DNA of 64,000 bases from Gigaspora margarita (GCA_009809945.1 WTPW01000669.1:21713-85712); one strand, 5' to 3'. Numbered from the stretch's first letter, positions 43,712 through 55,250 are shown. Notes: generated by a model not told the origin, from the sequence alone. Program-made: numbers and translations.

Positions 43712-44406
43712 GTGACGGCTGATGCTGATTTTGGCTGATGTTGAAAATCATGTGATATTTTGGTCTGAAAATTGCAGATCAGAAAATTTCAAACCAAACA
43801 TTCGTTCTGCATACAGTCAACTCCCGCAATAGTCACATGCTAAAATTAGCATTTTATGGGCCTATTGCGAAATTGTAACTAAAGCGAGAAAGAATTTATA
43901 TAGTTTGTATGATCATATAAATAAAATTAAGGTGACTATAGCGCGATTGTGACTATAGCGAGATGTGACTATTGCAGGAGTTGACTGTAAATCGGTTATA
44001 ACTCAAAATCTGCATAAGAAACAACCTTTAGTATTCTAACAAAAAGCTTTCCTTGAACAATTTTGCTAATACACCTTCTAACATTTGGCATATTGTAACT
44101 ACTAACCCTAACTTAAATGAAGATAAGTTCAATGACTACCTCAGTATCATCATCCAAAACTACATAACCAATAAAAAATTCTTTAAGTTCGTTTATGTTA
44201 GGGTTAGTGTCTAGAACTTAGAAGGTTAGTAGGTTATATAGTAAAATTGTTTAGGGAAAAATTTTTGATGCAGTTTCTTATGCAAAATTTTGAGAAATAA
44301 GCAATTTTTGACAAATGATTGTTTGTTTTGAAATTTCCAATCTGCAATTTCCAACCAAAATGTCATGTGATCTTCAGCATTAGCCAAAATCAGCATCAGC
44401 CGTCAC
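43712..44406. mobile_element. TIR element (695 bp), GTGACGGCTGATGC ends
   Basis: Terminal repeats GTGACGGCTGATGCTGATTT match with few changes, flanked by exact ATAAATT repeats (43705-43711 and 44407-44413). Interior inverted CTAACCCTAAC and GTTAGGGTTAG stretches lie near 44105 and 44200, and a pogo-like MITE is nested at 43814-43987. A shorter relative is at 50811-51036. Non-coding. Confidence 0.7.
43814..43987. mobile_element. Pogo/Tc1-type MITE (174 bp), TA duplication
   Basis: Ends CAGTCAACTCCCGCAATAGT and reverse complement CAGTCAACTCCTGCAATAGT, flanked by TA on both sides. It is the same length as the element at 56164-56337, whose ends also start CAGTC. Nested inside 43712-44406. Confidence 0.75.
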
Positions 44407-44413
44407 ATAAATT

Positions 44414-46114
44414 AAAAGGATTGCAAAAAAAAATAAATATTTGCTTTGTGTAAAATTAATTAATAATTTATTTTTATTTAATTAACTAAGAACCAATAAG
44501 TTTCAGGTTATTAAAAATGTAGGTAACATGATTTTATGTTACACAAAAAGCGCCTTTTGGGGTATTTTTTGTAGCAGAGTTAAAAAAGAAAAGGAAAAAA
44601 GAAAAAGGAAAGATATAAAAAATTTAAAAGTTTTTTAATATATCTTAGTTAATTTTAGGGCTACAAACTTAAATTAAAGCTTGTTATGATTAGAAAGGTA
44701 TGCTCTATAACTTTTTCTTAATTTACAAAGTAGATTAAAAAGGCTGTTTTAAATGTATTTTAGAAAAATACAATTTTAGGCCAAAGGGCCTTTACTTAAT
44801 AATTTTGAGGATTTTTTTAATAAATTTTGAGTATTATATATATTTTAGAGAGTAGAACAAGTTTGTTTAAGAATAAAGACTAGGTTAACTTAATAAATTA
44901 TAAGGTTATAAGAGTTTTTTAAAATATCTAAGTTGGAAAATTTTAAATCAGAGCTTATTATATTTAAAAAATTACTATTATTTTTAATAAAAATTTTAAC
45001 TTTATATTTTAAGATTTGCATAGTATTATTACTATTTTTAGTATTTTATATATTTTTTTATAATTTTTTAAATATTTAAAAAAGTTTTATATAATAATTT
45101 TTAATTTTCAATAAAAATTATAAATAAATATTGTTTATTTGTTAAAAAAAAAATTTATTAAAATTAAAGTAATATACATTATTATATTTTTTATACACAG
45201 TAGTTAAAATTTTTAAATTTTACTAATTTTTAATATATAAAATTTACTAATTAAATTTTTACAAAATATTGTAAAATAATCCAGAAGAATTAGATTATAA
45301 TAGTCTTCTTATGTCTAACCAAAAAACTTTTAAATCTTGTGTAAAGCCATGCAAACTGAGCTTATAGTAATTGCTATAGCAGATAATATACCAAATATCT
45401 CAGAACCCATTTCATTATCCTTTTTTGAGTTATTATTATCTAATCTTAATAACAATACAGTGCAAAGTTATACTAACAATAAATCGCTACCAGATAATAC
45501 TAACAATACTAGTACTAAATTAGACACAACCTCTTTGCCAGAAAGAACTTCTACAAACTAATACATAGACTAGCACACTATCTCTTAAACTGTAATCCAG
45601 TCAAATTTGCCTAGATTTTTTTTTGAAACATTTACAATTTTTAAGAATATAAGATATACTTTATTTATAAAATATTTTTTTTAAAATATATTTTATAAAC
45701 TTATTATAAAAATTTTTTAAAATTATTAATAAACTTTAAAGCAATAAAAGTTTAAAGATTTTATTTTAAAATTTTTTACTAAAAATTTTTTTTAGATTTT
45801 CTTAAATCTTATATATTTCTGTCTATAAAAAAATTGTTTACTTCTAATACAAGTCTTAATTTTTACAAGTAAATCATGAAAGTTGCAATAATAAAAGTTG
45901 TAATTCTTTTTATAAACTACAATATATATTAAAAACAAGGGCTAGAGCTAATATTTATAGAGTTCACCAAGAATTAGTAAATAATTTTTTTGGCTAAAAA
46001 TTTTTTCTAAATTTGTCTATTTTTAATTTATAAGCAACTTAAACTTTTTCTTATAATATAAAATTAAATTTTACTATAATATAATTCTTATTTTCAATTA
46101 TTATCAAAAAAAAA
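44414..46114. other. AT-rich, no recognised gene
   Basis: Extremely AT-rich. A 74-codon frame at 45337-45561 (+) is Asn/Ser/Thr-rich (SLSFFELLLSNLNNNTVQSY) and has a more gene-like composition than its surroundings, but no domain, no neighbours and no clear promoter, so I do not call it a gene. Confidence 0.4.
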
Positions 46115-46118
46115 TTAA

Positions 46119-46483
46119 GTGGTAATCCGCAGTTAAAGGGTCAAAATTTCATAGTACAAATCGGCGGAGTTTTACTAATTGCCTTATATGGAAGTGGAAT
46201 GCCGTACATTTCCGATCATAATAAAAAACCCTATAGTAAACAATCAACAAATACTCATATCGTGTCATATACTAACGCGTTTGAATGATTTAACTATCAT
46301 TAGAATCAGAAAAGTTGGTTCTGCAAAGTTTAATTAGAAATTACAAAAGGTTTGCTTAGTAAAAAAAATACTTTTATATGTAGAAAAGCCCCATTCGCAC
46401 ACTATAGAAATTTACTATTAAATTCCGCCGTAATTGATTATAAAATGATCATCATTTTTTACCCTTTATCTGCGATTTACCAC
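46119..46483. mobile_element. TIR element (365 bp) with TTAA target site
   Basis: Ends GTGGTAATCCGCAGTTAAAG and reverse complement GTGGTAAATCGCAGATAAAG, flanked by TTAA at 46115-46118 and 46484-46487. TTAA duplication is the piggyBac signature, though the ends do not begin with the usual CCC. Inner inverted repeats CGGCGGAGTTTTACTAAT / ATTAAATTCCGCCG are present. Non-coding. Confidence 0.65.
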
Positions 46484-46487
46484 TTAA

Positions 46488-47561
46488 ATATTTTAAGTTT
46501 TAAAAACGTATCCTCCAGTAACTATTAGAGTTAAATCAGTTAAATGCATACACTCTCCCTTCTTAATGGTTATAATGTGAAAATGTATGCCCAATCAAAA
46601 GCAAGAATTTGCACAGATACTTTATTTTTCATAAAAGGTTATATATGTAGCTTTAGTAATTTTTATAATTTATAACTTGCATTAAATTTTGATAACTTAC
46701 ACAAAATGCTCAACCCTATCCCTAATCCTTAAAAATTGATTAGTACATTCCTGAAAGCAGCAAATTACTATTTAATTCAATAAAATTAACAGTGAATAAG
46801 TACTTTTGATAGGTATTATTTTCTGCAAATTACAGTATTTAAAATTTTATACCGTAGATGTATTTCTGGATCTTGAATATCTTCATCCAAAGGATCAGAA
46901 TTTTGCTCATTGCTAAAGTTCAGTCTGCAACAAAAAACCCTCTTTATTGACAGAATCCCATCTATCAACAAAACCTTGTTCACATCGAGATCTCGTAATA
47001 TTATATTTCTTTAGATAATATATGCATTATATTATGATTAGTATAAAAATTTAATCATATACGCAATTGATCGGTCCATCCAATCTAACCCTATATGGTC
47101 TTATACGATCCTGGACTGCAGTCTAATGCGATCTTGTAAAAGATTGGCAGTCCTTGAACCAGTCATGAATGCATTCAAATAACCAGATATGACTTTAGCA
47201 CATGAAATTTAATATTTAAATGATTAAATGATTTTGACAAAAGACATTTCAAAATGGAAAATGATTCTGCAAATCTAACAACACTGGTAAGATGCCCCGA
47301 AAGTTATTTCTCCTACTTGACATCACACATGATGACAATTTGCTAAAATATATACTCATAACTAATCAAATGCTAACCCTAACTCTATGTAATGTCGGAC
47401 AAGAAGAATTATGGGGGAATAGAGCGACAACTCACTGATACGTACATATTGTAAATCTCGACATAATATTTGGCTAAATTATTAACGTAAGAACTAATAT
47501 AAAATGATGAGAGATTCCTGTACAAATCAAAGTATTATATTCACTTATCGCATACTTTAAA
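46488..47561. other. Intergenic region upstream of the P450 gene
   Basis: No repeats with clear boundaries and no supported gene. It contains short telomere-like words (CAACCCTATCCCTAATCC near 46712; AACCCTAACTC near 47376). It presumably includes the P450 promoter, but I see no element I can name with confidence. Confidence 0.45.
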
Positions 47562-49423
47562 ATGAATTATTATTTAGCTGCATTTGTTACGTTTGTTTGC
47601 TATTTTTTGTATAAATGTTATATCTATCCATTATATTTATCATCATTACGTAAAATTCCTGGCCCACCTGCTAGTAATTTTATTCTTGGACATTATGCTT
47701 CTTTGTTAAGAAATGATCTAAATGAAGCTTTTACTCACTTGGCAAGACAATATGGTGGAATAGTTCGGTTTCATGGCTTATTTAACGAACCTAAGATATT
47801 GATTTCCGATCCAAAACTTATCCAGCAAGTATTGATAAATCATACATATGATTATCCAAGGTTATTTTTCATGAAAAATGTGATAAAGGATGTTGTAGGT
47901 GAAGGTATTATACTTGCTGAAGGGGATTCCCATAAACGACAAAGAAAAATTATGAATCCTTCATTTGCTTTTGCCAATGTCAAGGTATTCTTTTATGATC
48001 ATCAATATTACAATCCATTAAACAAATTAATCCTTTTAATTATATTTGGATATTTTTGACGTTTTAATTTTAAGGAAATGTTTCCAATATTTATTCAAGC
48101 TGGCCATAAATTGAAAGATATCTGGATGAAGCAAATTGGTAATAAAGAAGAGGAAAGAATTACCATTACTACATTAATTTCAAAGGTAACTTTAGATGTT
48201 ATTGGCCTTGTTGGTATGCATTAAACCTGTATTCATTCTAAGTTTTTATATCAATTACTTTTCTAACTACAAAATTTTAATAGGATTTAATTACGAATTC
48301 AATTCTACTACTTCAGAGTCTAAATTAGTTCAAGCATATCATTCAATAATTAATGTTAATCCTCCAATTTTATTCTTGGCTTTTATCGATCACTTTCCGT
48401 TTATAGGAGACTTTCCAAACCCTTATAGGAATCAATTTGTTGAATCTATTAAAATTGTCAAAAATACTTCCGAAAGACTAGTTGCTGAACAAAAAATTAA
48501 TCCTGTTCAAGGAAAAGATTTATTGTCTTTATTGGTAAAATCAAATGAAAACTTGCCTGTTGATGAACAATTAACGCATGATGAATTAATTGGTCAGGTA
48601 AAATTTTTTAAAAAATATATATAGTAATTTTAACTATATATTTTATTTTAAATTATAAATTTATTAAATTTCAAGGTTATGACATTCCTCATTGCTGGGC
48701 ATGAAACCACTAGCACTGCACTATCTTGGGCACTATACTTTTTAGCAAAAAATCCCGACATTCAGGATCGCCTTCGTAAAGAATTACTCGTCGTGCTTAC
48801 TGATTGTAATCATTTTCCAACATATGAAGAAATTGAACATTTGAAATATTTAGAATGTGTCTTAAAAGAAACTTTGAGAGTCACTCCACCTGGTATAATT
48901 CAATCTTTCTTAATCTTTCATTCTATCTTTATTCATTCCTAATTTATTCTATATTTATTTATGACTGAAAGTCGCTATAATCCGGCGTTATAATTTAAAA
49001 GATGAAATTATGAATGGTTACATCATTCCAAAGGTACATTCCACAGTATAATTTATTTGACAATATTATAATATTTTAACTCTAAATTTCTTTTAGAAAA
49101 CTCCTTTGGTGATTCCTATCTATGCAATTCATCGTGATCCTTTAGTTTGGGGTGATGATGCTGAATATTTTAACCCATCTCGGTGGCTTGATCCAGAAAT
49201 AAAATCGAAAGTATCAAATAGTAATTTTTTACCTTTTGGTGCAGGAGCAACAAATTGTTTAGGAATGAAAATGGCTCAATTAGAATTTAAATCAATTTTA
49301 TCTGTACTTATTGGAAATTTTGAGTTCAAATTAGTTGAGGGTTTTACTTTTACAAAGAAACGCATTGATTTAACTAAACCTATTCCTGGAATTGATTTAT
49401 TGGTTTCAAAAATTGATTATTAA
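47562..49423 (+). CDS. Cytochrome P450 monooxygenase, six exons, 493 aa
   Basis: Heme-thiolate monooxygenase, probably microsomal. Exons 47562-47984, 48075-48213, 48284-48597, 48676-48892, 48972-49033 and 49097-49423, all with GT..AG introns and compatible phases. The product is 493 aa, typical for the family. Residues 3-22 form an N-terminal membrane anchor, followed by KIPGPP (31-36). The I-helix motif AGHETTST is at 299-306 (oxygen activation), ETLR (ExxR) at 357-360, FNPSRW at 410-415, and the heme-binding loop FGAGATNCLG at 432-441 with Cys439 as axial ligand. Oddly, position 437 is Thr where nearly all P450s have Arg or His contacting a heme propionate. Substrate unknown. The only host-type gene here. 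Confidence 0.92.
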
Positions 49424-49661
49424 ATTCTTTCTCAAAGTATAAATATTTTTTCTTTTTGTTTATATTATAAAATAATTAGTAGAACTTTATAGTAGAATAT
49501 TTTATTATACAATACAAGTGTAAATAGGACGCCGCTAGCGCCCTACAATTTTACTTTCAGATAAAGCTAAAATTTAATAACAACTTCTTTTGGCACATTA
49601 TTTTTATAAAAAGAATCAAGATAGGGCCTGGGACCACTATCTGTTGAATGTCCATATGAAA
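49424..49661. other. 3' flank of the P450 gene
   Basis: AT-rich, with AATATTTTTTCTTTTTG and several AATAA-type words shortly after the stop that could serve polyadenylation. No gene. Confidence 0.4.
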
Positions 49662-49669
49662 CGGATAAC

Positions 49670-49978
49670 CAGTGTTGGCATTTGGACTATGTCCAAAAAA
49701 ATTTTATTTGAACATGGACAAATATGACATGGACTAATCCAAATAGTGTCCATGTCCATATCTTTTCTTTGCTGAAATTTTCGGAATGTTCCGGACTTTC
49801 GCTCAAGTTTTAGCCTCAATTTTGTTTTATATTCGGAATATTTCGGGGCTGTAGCCTATGCGTTTTATTTGGACTAAGTGTCTTATGCCCAATAAAATAA
49901 TATGGACATATGGACATAGTCCATAAATGTCCATGTCCAACGGTCCAAATTGTCCATGTCCGTATTTTGCCAACACTG
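49670..49978. mobile_element. hAT-type MITE (309 bp), 8-bp duplication
   Basis: Ends CAGTGTTGGCA with inverted counterpart, flanked by exact CGGATAAC (49662-49669 and 49979-49986). Subterminal regions are dense in TGGACAT/ATGTCCA words in both orientations. CAGTGTTGGC ends with 8-bp duplications are classic hAT. The minus-strand frame 49637-49819 lies inside and is not a gene. Confidence 0.9.
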
Positions 49979-49986
49979 CGGATAAC

Positions 49987-50810
49987 GGGTCAAGCTTTAA
50001 ATAAGAATATTACACACCAGTTAAATTATTTTTAATAAGAAACTTAGTAGGATCAATTAAATAAATCGACATAAATAAGAAATTTATAATAATATAGATT
50101 AAAATAGGGATAATCTGGAGCAATACTCGTTTATTTATCGCGCACCATTCAGATCATCCAATTCTGTGTATATTGGGACAAAAGCAAATTTTGGGGATAA
50201 GTACGATATAAATTTTTATTATATACTGGAATCTGAGCAGAGTCCAATGATACCAAAATCAATTAATTAAGCATTGTAGAGCCCACTGAGACGTTTCCAA
50301 TGGTGGTTAGATCATTCAAATTCATATGGGCCAATTTGATTTCATTGACCAATCAAATAAATTTGTCATATGCTAAAAAATCAATCAGATAATCAGATTA
50401 TCATTTAAAATCGCAAATTTTATTTTTAGATCTATCATTTTAAAGAAAACTTCTTGCAATCGCAGTTTTGAGCAATTCTAAATCAGTATTAAATCAGTTT
50501 TTTTTGCAGAGATGAGCAAAGGGCAAGTCAATATATTTAAATGTTTAAATTTGTTAACACATTAAACTGAAAATAACATTTTATATCAAGTATTTATTTT
50601 GTTTTTTTTGGCACTTACAAAAGGCTTTATTTTATTTTAACATTTAGGTTATTACAGAGTTAATTTAATTAGAACTTGTAGGTGCATAAAATCAAAAATA
50701 TACAGTATAACGAAGTGAATAAACCAAATTTAAGTATAGTAAAATTTAGTGAATACTAAATATTAAAAAGTTATGTTTACTATGATACCAAGTTGTTAAT
50801 AATATTTATT
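49987..50810. other. No gene recognised
   Basis: AT-rich. It includes TACTGGAATCTGAGCAGAGTCCAAT near 50226-50250, the left member of a widely spaced inverted pair (see 50225-52524). Confidence 0.45.
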
Positions 50811-51036
50811 GTCGCAGCTGATGCTGAAAACGGCTGATGCTGAAATTTGGGGTCGCGATTTGAAAATATATGCCCTGCTAAAATCCACATATACTCTTTA
50901 TCAATCAATTCTAACCCTAAATCCTAACCCAACCCTAAAAAAAAAAACTGACAAAATTACCCCAAAATTTTTTTAAAAAATTTGTATTAAATAGGTCGAA
51001 ATTTCAGCATCAGCCGTTTTCAACATCAGCTGCAAC
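50811..51036. mobile_element. Short TIR element related to 43712-44406 (226 bp)
   Basis: Ends GTCGCAGCTGATGCTGAAAA and reverse complement GTTGCAGCTGATGTTGAAAA, each containing the CGGCTGATGCTGA word shared with the 695-bp element. The interior carries CTAACCCTAAATCCTAACCC. No clear duplication. Confidence 0.6.
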
Positions 51037-51084
51037 GTTTATTTTAGTGTAAATAATGTTTTTTAAAATGTTATAAATTAGGTA

Positions 51085-51393
51085 TAGTGATCAGGATAGT
51101 AGTCAAGCTGTCACCCCAAGTGACAGGTTGTGAGCTCAAATCCCACTTGGCACTAGTTCAAAAATTAAAATTACACCTGTGTTACTGTAACTGATTTTGT
51201 TAATAGTTTGGGTTATGCAAAGATTTGTAACTTGGGTAGCACTATTGAATGAGAGATTCTAAAAATATCTAGAATTGTGTAATGCCTAAAAACCTGAAGA
51301 TCAGAACTTGTTTGGCAAGTCCCAAGCAAAGAGGTAGCTGGACTTTTGATGGTACTATAGAACAGAGTCTGATTAAGTAATAAAATAAAAAAA
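51085..51393 (+). mobile_element. tRNA-like SINE candidate
   Basis: 51109-51125 folds as an anticodon arm (TGTCA, 7-nt loop CCCCAAG, TGACA), and 51130-51146 as a T arm (GTGAG, loop CTCAAAT, CCCAC, one mismatch). The B-box-like GAGCTCAAATCCC sits where a pol III promoter would. There is no matching acceptor stem, so it is not a functional tRNA. A body of about 230 bp follows and ends in an A-rich stretch (TAATAAAATAAAAAAA, 51378-51393). No target duplication found. The minus-strand frames here have no recognisable product. Confidence 0.45.
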
Positions 51394-52589
51394 CTGAACA
51401 TTAGGGTTTAGGGTATAGGTCCTCACCAACTAGTCTACCTGAGTCATACTGGAGAAAAAAATATGTGTTATAGAAGCATGGGCAAGAAAAGGAAGTTCAT
51501 AAAGGCATATAAAGCCTGGCTAACTAATCCTTCTGGGCAACTAAATTGGGAGTCTGTAAATTGCCAGAAGTATAACTTAAAAATAAAGTAATAAGATGCT
51601 GGGGTCTGGTAAACTCTATAAGGGCAGAGTAATAGTAATGGTTTAATGGTTAGCCCTAATTGCAAGTATACAAGTAAAGCTATAGCACAAGTTATCCAAA
51701 AACTAAGGTATTAAAGACAGAGATGTGGGACCTGTATTTTTGGGGCATTTCTGGGCTTGATGATATAAAGATTATGCATATATAGAAGCTACAGTTAGTA
51801 AAATAGTATATGTTCTGGCAGATTTCAATAAACTAAATATCCAACTAGTAGAATATATTAAAAAAACAATTGTTATAAATTGTTAATATTAGAAATTTTT
51901 ATTTTTTTATTTTTTTTTATAAACTGAAAGCCTAATTAGTACTTAAGTACATATAAGTTATATTTTTCTTGATAAAAAAAATTTATTATTGGTTGTATTC
52001 ACAAATATAATATATAATAAAATCAAATATAGTCAAATTGGCCCATCTATGTCTAGTAAATATTAAGAATTATAAAATAATTGGCCAACTATAAATAGTT
52101 TGTTTATAGAATTTTGTATAGTTGCCCAATTGTTTTTTTAGTAATATCTTGGTATCTACTAGGCTAATTTGGATAATTTAACTACTATTAGATATGTTTT
52201 AATAAGCTTTACAACTTTTAAGCAATTATATTTTGGTTGTTAAGACAGTTTGAAGTTACAATTTTGTTTAACATTCAATTATGTAGCTTAAGCAAGGTGT
52301 GAGAGAGGGGTCAATGTAAACAAACATAATAAAATTGCAAAAATTATTGAATGATGTATAACATGTAACTTATTGGAATCTTAAAATGCAATAAATGTTC
52401 TAATTGGTTTGTAAAATTTTAGAGGGGAGCTCTTGGAGCAAGTAAGAGAAGAATATTAAACAAAATTATAATTTCAAATAGTATAATAAAATAAATTACT
52501 TTTTATTGGACTCTGCTCAGATACAGCATATAGATAATACTAGAAAATGGATACCATTAGTGCCTAAAACAAAAATAACAATTAATAAA
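51394..52589. other. No gene recognised
   Basis: AT-rich sequence; short minus-strand frame 51468-51665 has no recognisable product. Confidence 0.45.
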
Positions 52590-54468
52590 TACAAGTTTAC
52601 TTAGTGCATTAAGTTAGAATTAATTAGTAAAATTTTGTAAATTATAAAAGTTTATAGAATTTTATTAATAAAATTCTATAGAATCTTATAATTCACAAAT
52701 TTTTACTAATTAATTCTAACTTAATGCACTAAGTAAACTTGTTTGTATCTAAAATACATCAAATTATCAGAATTATTTTTATTTTACTTGAACTTTAGCA
52801 AATAGATGCATAATTTTGGATTTTGATTAAAAAAGTCAAATTTAAGCATATTTTCTCCAAATTTCAAGTAAATAAAAACAATATTGCTACTTTGATGTAT
52901 TTTTATGTTCTGAACAAGTTTACTCAGTGCATAAAGTTAGAATTAATTGGTAAACTTTTGTGAATCATAAGATTTTATAAAATTTTATTAATAAAATTCT
53001 ATAAAATCTTATGTTTTACAAAATTTTACTAATTAATTCTCACTTTATGCACTAAGTAAACTTGTTCAGAACTAAAAATTCATTAAATTAGCAGAATAAT
53101 ATTTATTTTACTTGAAATTTAAAGATTAGATGCATAATTTTGGATTTTTGATCAAATAAATAAAATTTAAACATTTATTTTCCAAATTTCAAGTAAAATA
53201 AAAATAAAAAATACCACTACTAATTTCATGTATATTTAGGTTCTGAACAAGTTTACTTAGTGCATAAAGTTAGAAATAATTAGTAAAATTTTGTGAATCA
53301 TAAGATTCTATAGAATGTTATTAATAAAATTCTATAACATCTTACAATTCACAACATTTTATAGTGCAGGAAAGCTTAACTAGATATTGTTTTAATTTTA
53401 TATATGTAGTGTAATCTAAATTAGCCAATCAAATTGCTAGAATAGGTAATACAAATCTAATTAAAAATTTTTTTAAAAAAATTTATTATTTAAATCTGAA
53501 TTTTGATTGGTCAAAAATTTTTTTATAATAAAAATCAAAGTTTTAATTGGTCAAATTTAAAAATTTTATATGTTTCAATTTTTATTTTGAATATAAAAAT
53601 AATCTAACTTTAAAAGCTATTAACTTCTTATAGAAAGCATATTTTTAAAATCCAACTGGTAATTTTATAGACCTTTTAAAGAACAAAGTTACTAGTTAGT
53701 CTTTTAAATTTTTAATTTTTTAAAAATTTAATAGATTTTAAAGTCATTATTTGTTATTATATTGCAAGTTAAGGTTTCCTGTACTATACTAATTAGTTCT
53801 AACTTAATGCACTAAGTAAACTTGTTCAGAACTTAAAAATACATTAAATTAGCAAAATTATTTTTTTACTTAAATTTAGCAAATAGATACATAATTTTGA
53901 ATTTTTGATCAAAAAAGTCAAATTTTAGCATCTTTTCTCCAAATTTCAAGAAAAAAAAATAGCACTACTAATTTAATGTATTTTTTAGGTTCTGAACAAG
54001 TTTACTTAGTGCATTAAGTTAGAATTAATTAGTAATTTTTTGTGAATAATAAGATTTTATAGAATTTTATTAATAGAATTCTATAAAATTTTATAATTCA
54101 CTAATTTTAATTAATTAATTCTAACTTTACGCACTAAGTAAACTTGTTCAGAATCTAAATATATAGTATTATTTTTATTTTATTTTAAATTTGGAGATAA
54201 AATGCTTAAATTTAATTTTTTTTGATCAAAATTTCAAAATTATGCATCTATTCTTCAAATATTAAGTAAAATAAAATACTTTTGCTGATTTGATATATTT
54301 TTAGTTCTGAATAAGGTTACTTAGTGCATAAAGTAAGAATTAATTAGTAAAATTTTGTAAATCATAAGATTTTATAGAATTTTATTAATAAAATTCTATA
54401 AAATCTTATAATACACAAATTTTTATTAATTGATTCTTACTTCATGCACTAAGTAAACTTGTTCAGAA
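52590..54468. repeat. Alternating palindromic array, second locus
   Basis: Same family as the array at 39370-40500: centres AATTTTATTAATAAAATT near 52666, 52991, 53323, then (after an inserted MITE) 54072 and 54386. Arms contain TACTAATTAATTCTAACTT, GCACTAAGTAAACTTGTTCAG and the spacer ACTTGAAATTT / TTGGATTTTTGATCAA. Spacing is about 315-330 bp. It carries two clean insertions (53362-53786 and 54469-54639). Unlike the first array, it has no hAT ends around it. Confidence 0.85.
53362..53786. mobile_element. Tc1/mariner-type MITE (425 bp) in the palindromic array
   Basis: Ends TAGTGCAGGAAAGCTTAACT and reverse complement TAGTACAGGAAACCTTAACT, flanked by TA (53360-53361 and 53787-53788). Removing the element and one TA restores the expected array sequence (ACATTTTACTAATTAGTTC), which fixes the borders. 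Non-coding. Confidence 0.85.
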
Positions 54469-54639
54469 CCAACTAGATAAGTCTTGACCACTCTAGTAGA
54501 TTTACATTACAAATAAATTAGTTTAAGCTTTTATTCTTGTATATAATTTGTTAAAATAGTATACTCCCTGTAGTAATTTATTAAATTACTAATAAAGATA
54601 TAAGCAAGACCTCACATTAAAAAAAAAAAAAAAAAAACA
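54469..54639 (+). mobile_element. Short retroposed insert with poly(A) tail
   Basis: Flanked by TGTTCAGAA direct repeats (54460-54468 and 54640-54648). It ends in about 19 A residues (54619-54637) preceded by CACATT, with AATAAAG some 25 bp upstream. About 150 bp of unique body. It looks like a retroposed transcript end or a very short SINE. It interrupts the palindromic array. Confidence 0.8.
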
Positions 54640-55250
54640 TGTTCAGAAATTAAATATACATTAAATTAGTAGTATTATTTTTATTTTCTTGAAATTTGAA
54701 AAAAAGATGCTTAAATTTAACTTTTTTGATCAAAAATCCAAAACTATTCATCTATTCTTTAAATTTCAAGTAAAATAAAAATAATTATGCTAATTTGATG
54801 TATTTATAAGTGCTGAACAAGGTTACTTAGTGCACAAAGTTAGAATTAATTAATAAAAATTTGTAAATTATAAGATTTTACTTATTATTTCTAGCTTCAT
54901 ACATTAAGTAAACTTATAAAAGACTAAAAAAATAACTTTGATGCATTGCTAGCAAATTTTTTATTAAGTAAATTGATCATTATTAATAAAAATTTTATTC
55001 ATTGTTATTAAGTTCTATTTATCTCTAAATTTTCATAAAAATTGAATGATTTTTTATTAATTGATTTTTATAAAATATGTTTCTATACCAAAAGAATCTA
55101 TTATGATAGCAGTAAGCTTTTTACAAATGACCATTAATAAAAAATTATCTGATTTTTATGAAAATTTAGAAATAAATAGAGTCTATTATACTGAACAAAA
55201 ATTGTCTTAATAATGAAGATCGATTTACTTAATAAAAAATGCCTATTATC
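54640..55250. repeat. Array remainder and an adjacent palindrome
   Basis: 54650-54910 continues the array family in a decayed form. 54952-55235 is a separate palindrome with arms TTTTTTATTAAGTAAATTGATC and its mirror (GATCGATTTACTTAATAAAAAA), centre near 55095. Non-coding. Confidence 0.65.

Larger units (their letters stand above)
50225..52524. mobile_element. Possible 2.3-kb TIR element
   Basis: ATCTGAGCAGAGTCCAAT (about 50231-50248) is repeated in inverted orientation at about 52505-52522 (ATTGGACTCTGCTCAGAT), an 18-bp exact match in AT-rich DNA. Between them lie a small TIR element and a SINE-like sequence. No transposase and no target duplication found, so the boundary assignment is tentative. 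Confidence 0.4.

Noticed and set aside
51109..51146. Functional tRNA-Trp(CCA) gene
   Set aside because: Anticodon and T arms fold, but there is no acceptor stem, no proper D arm, and position 33 is C rather than T.
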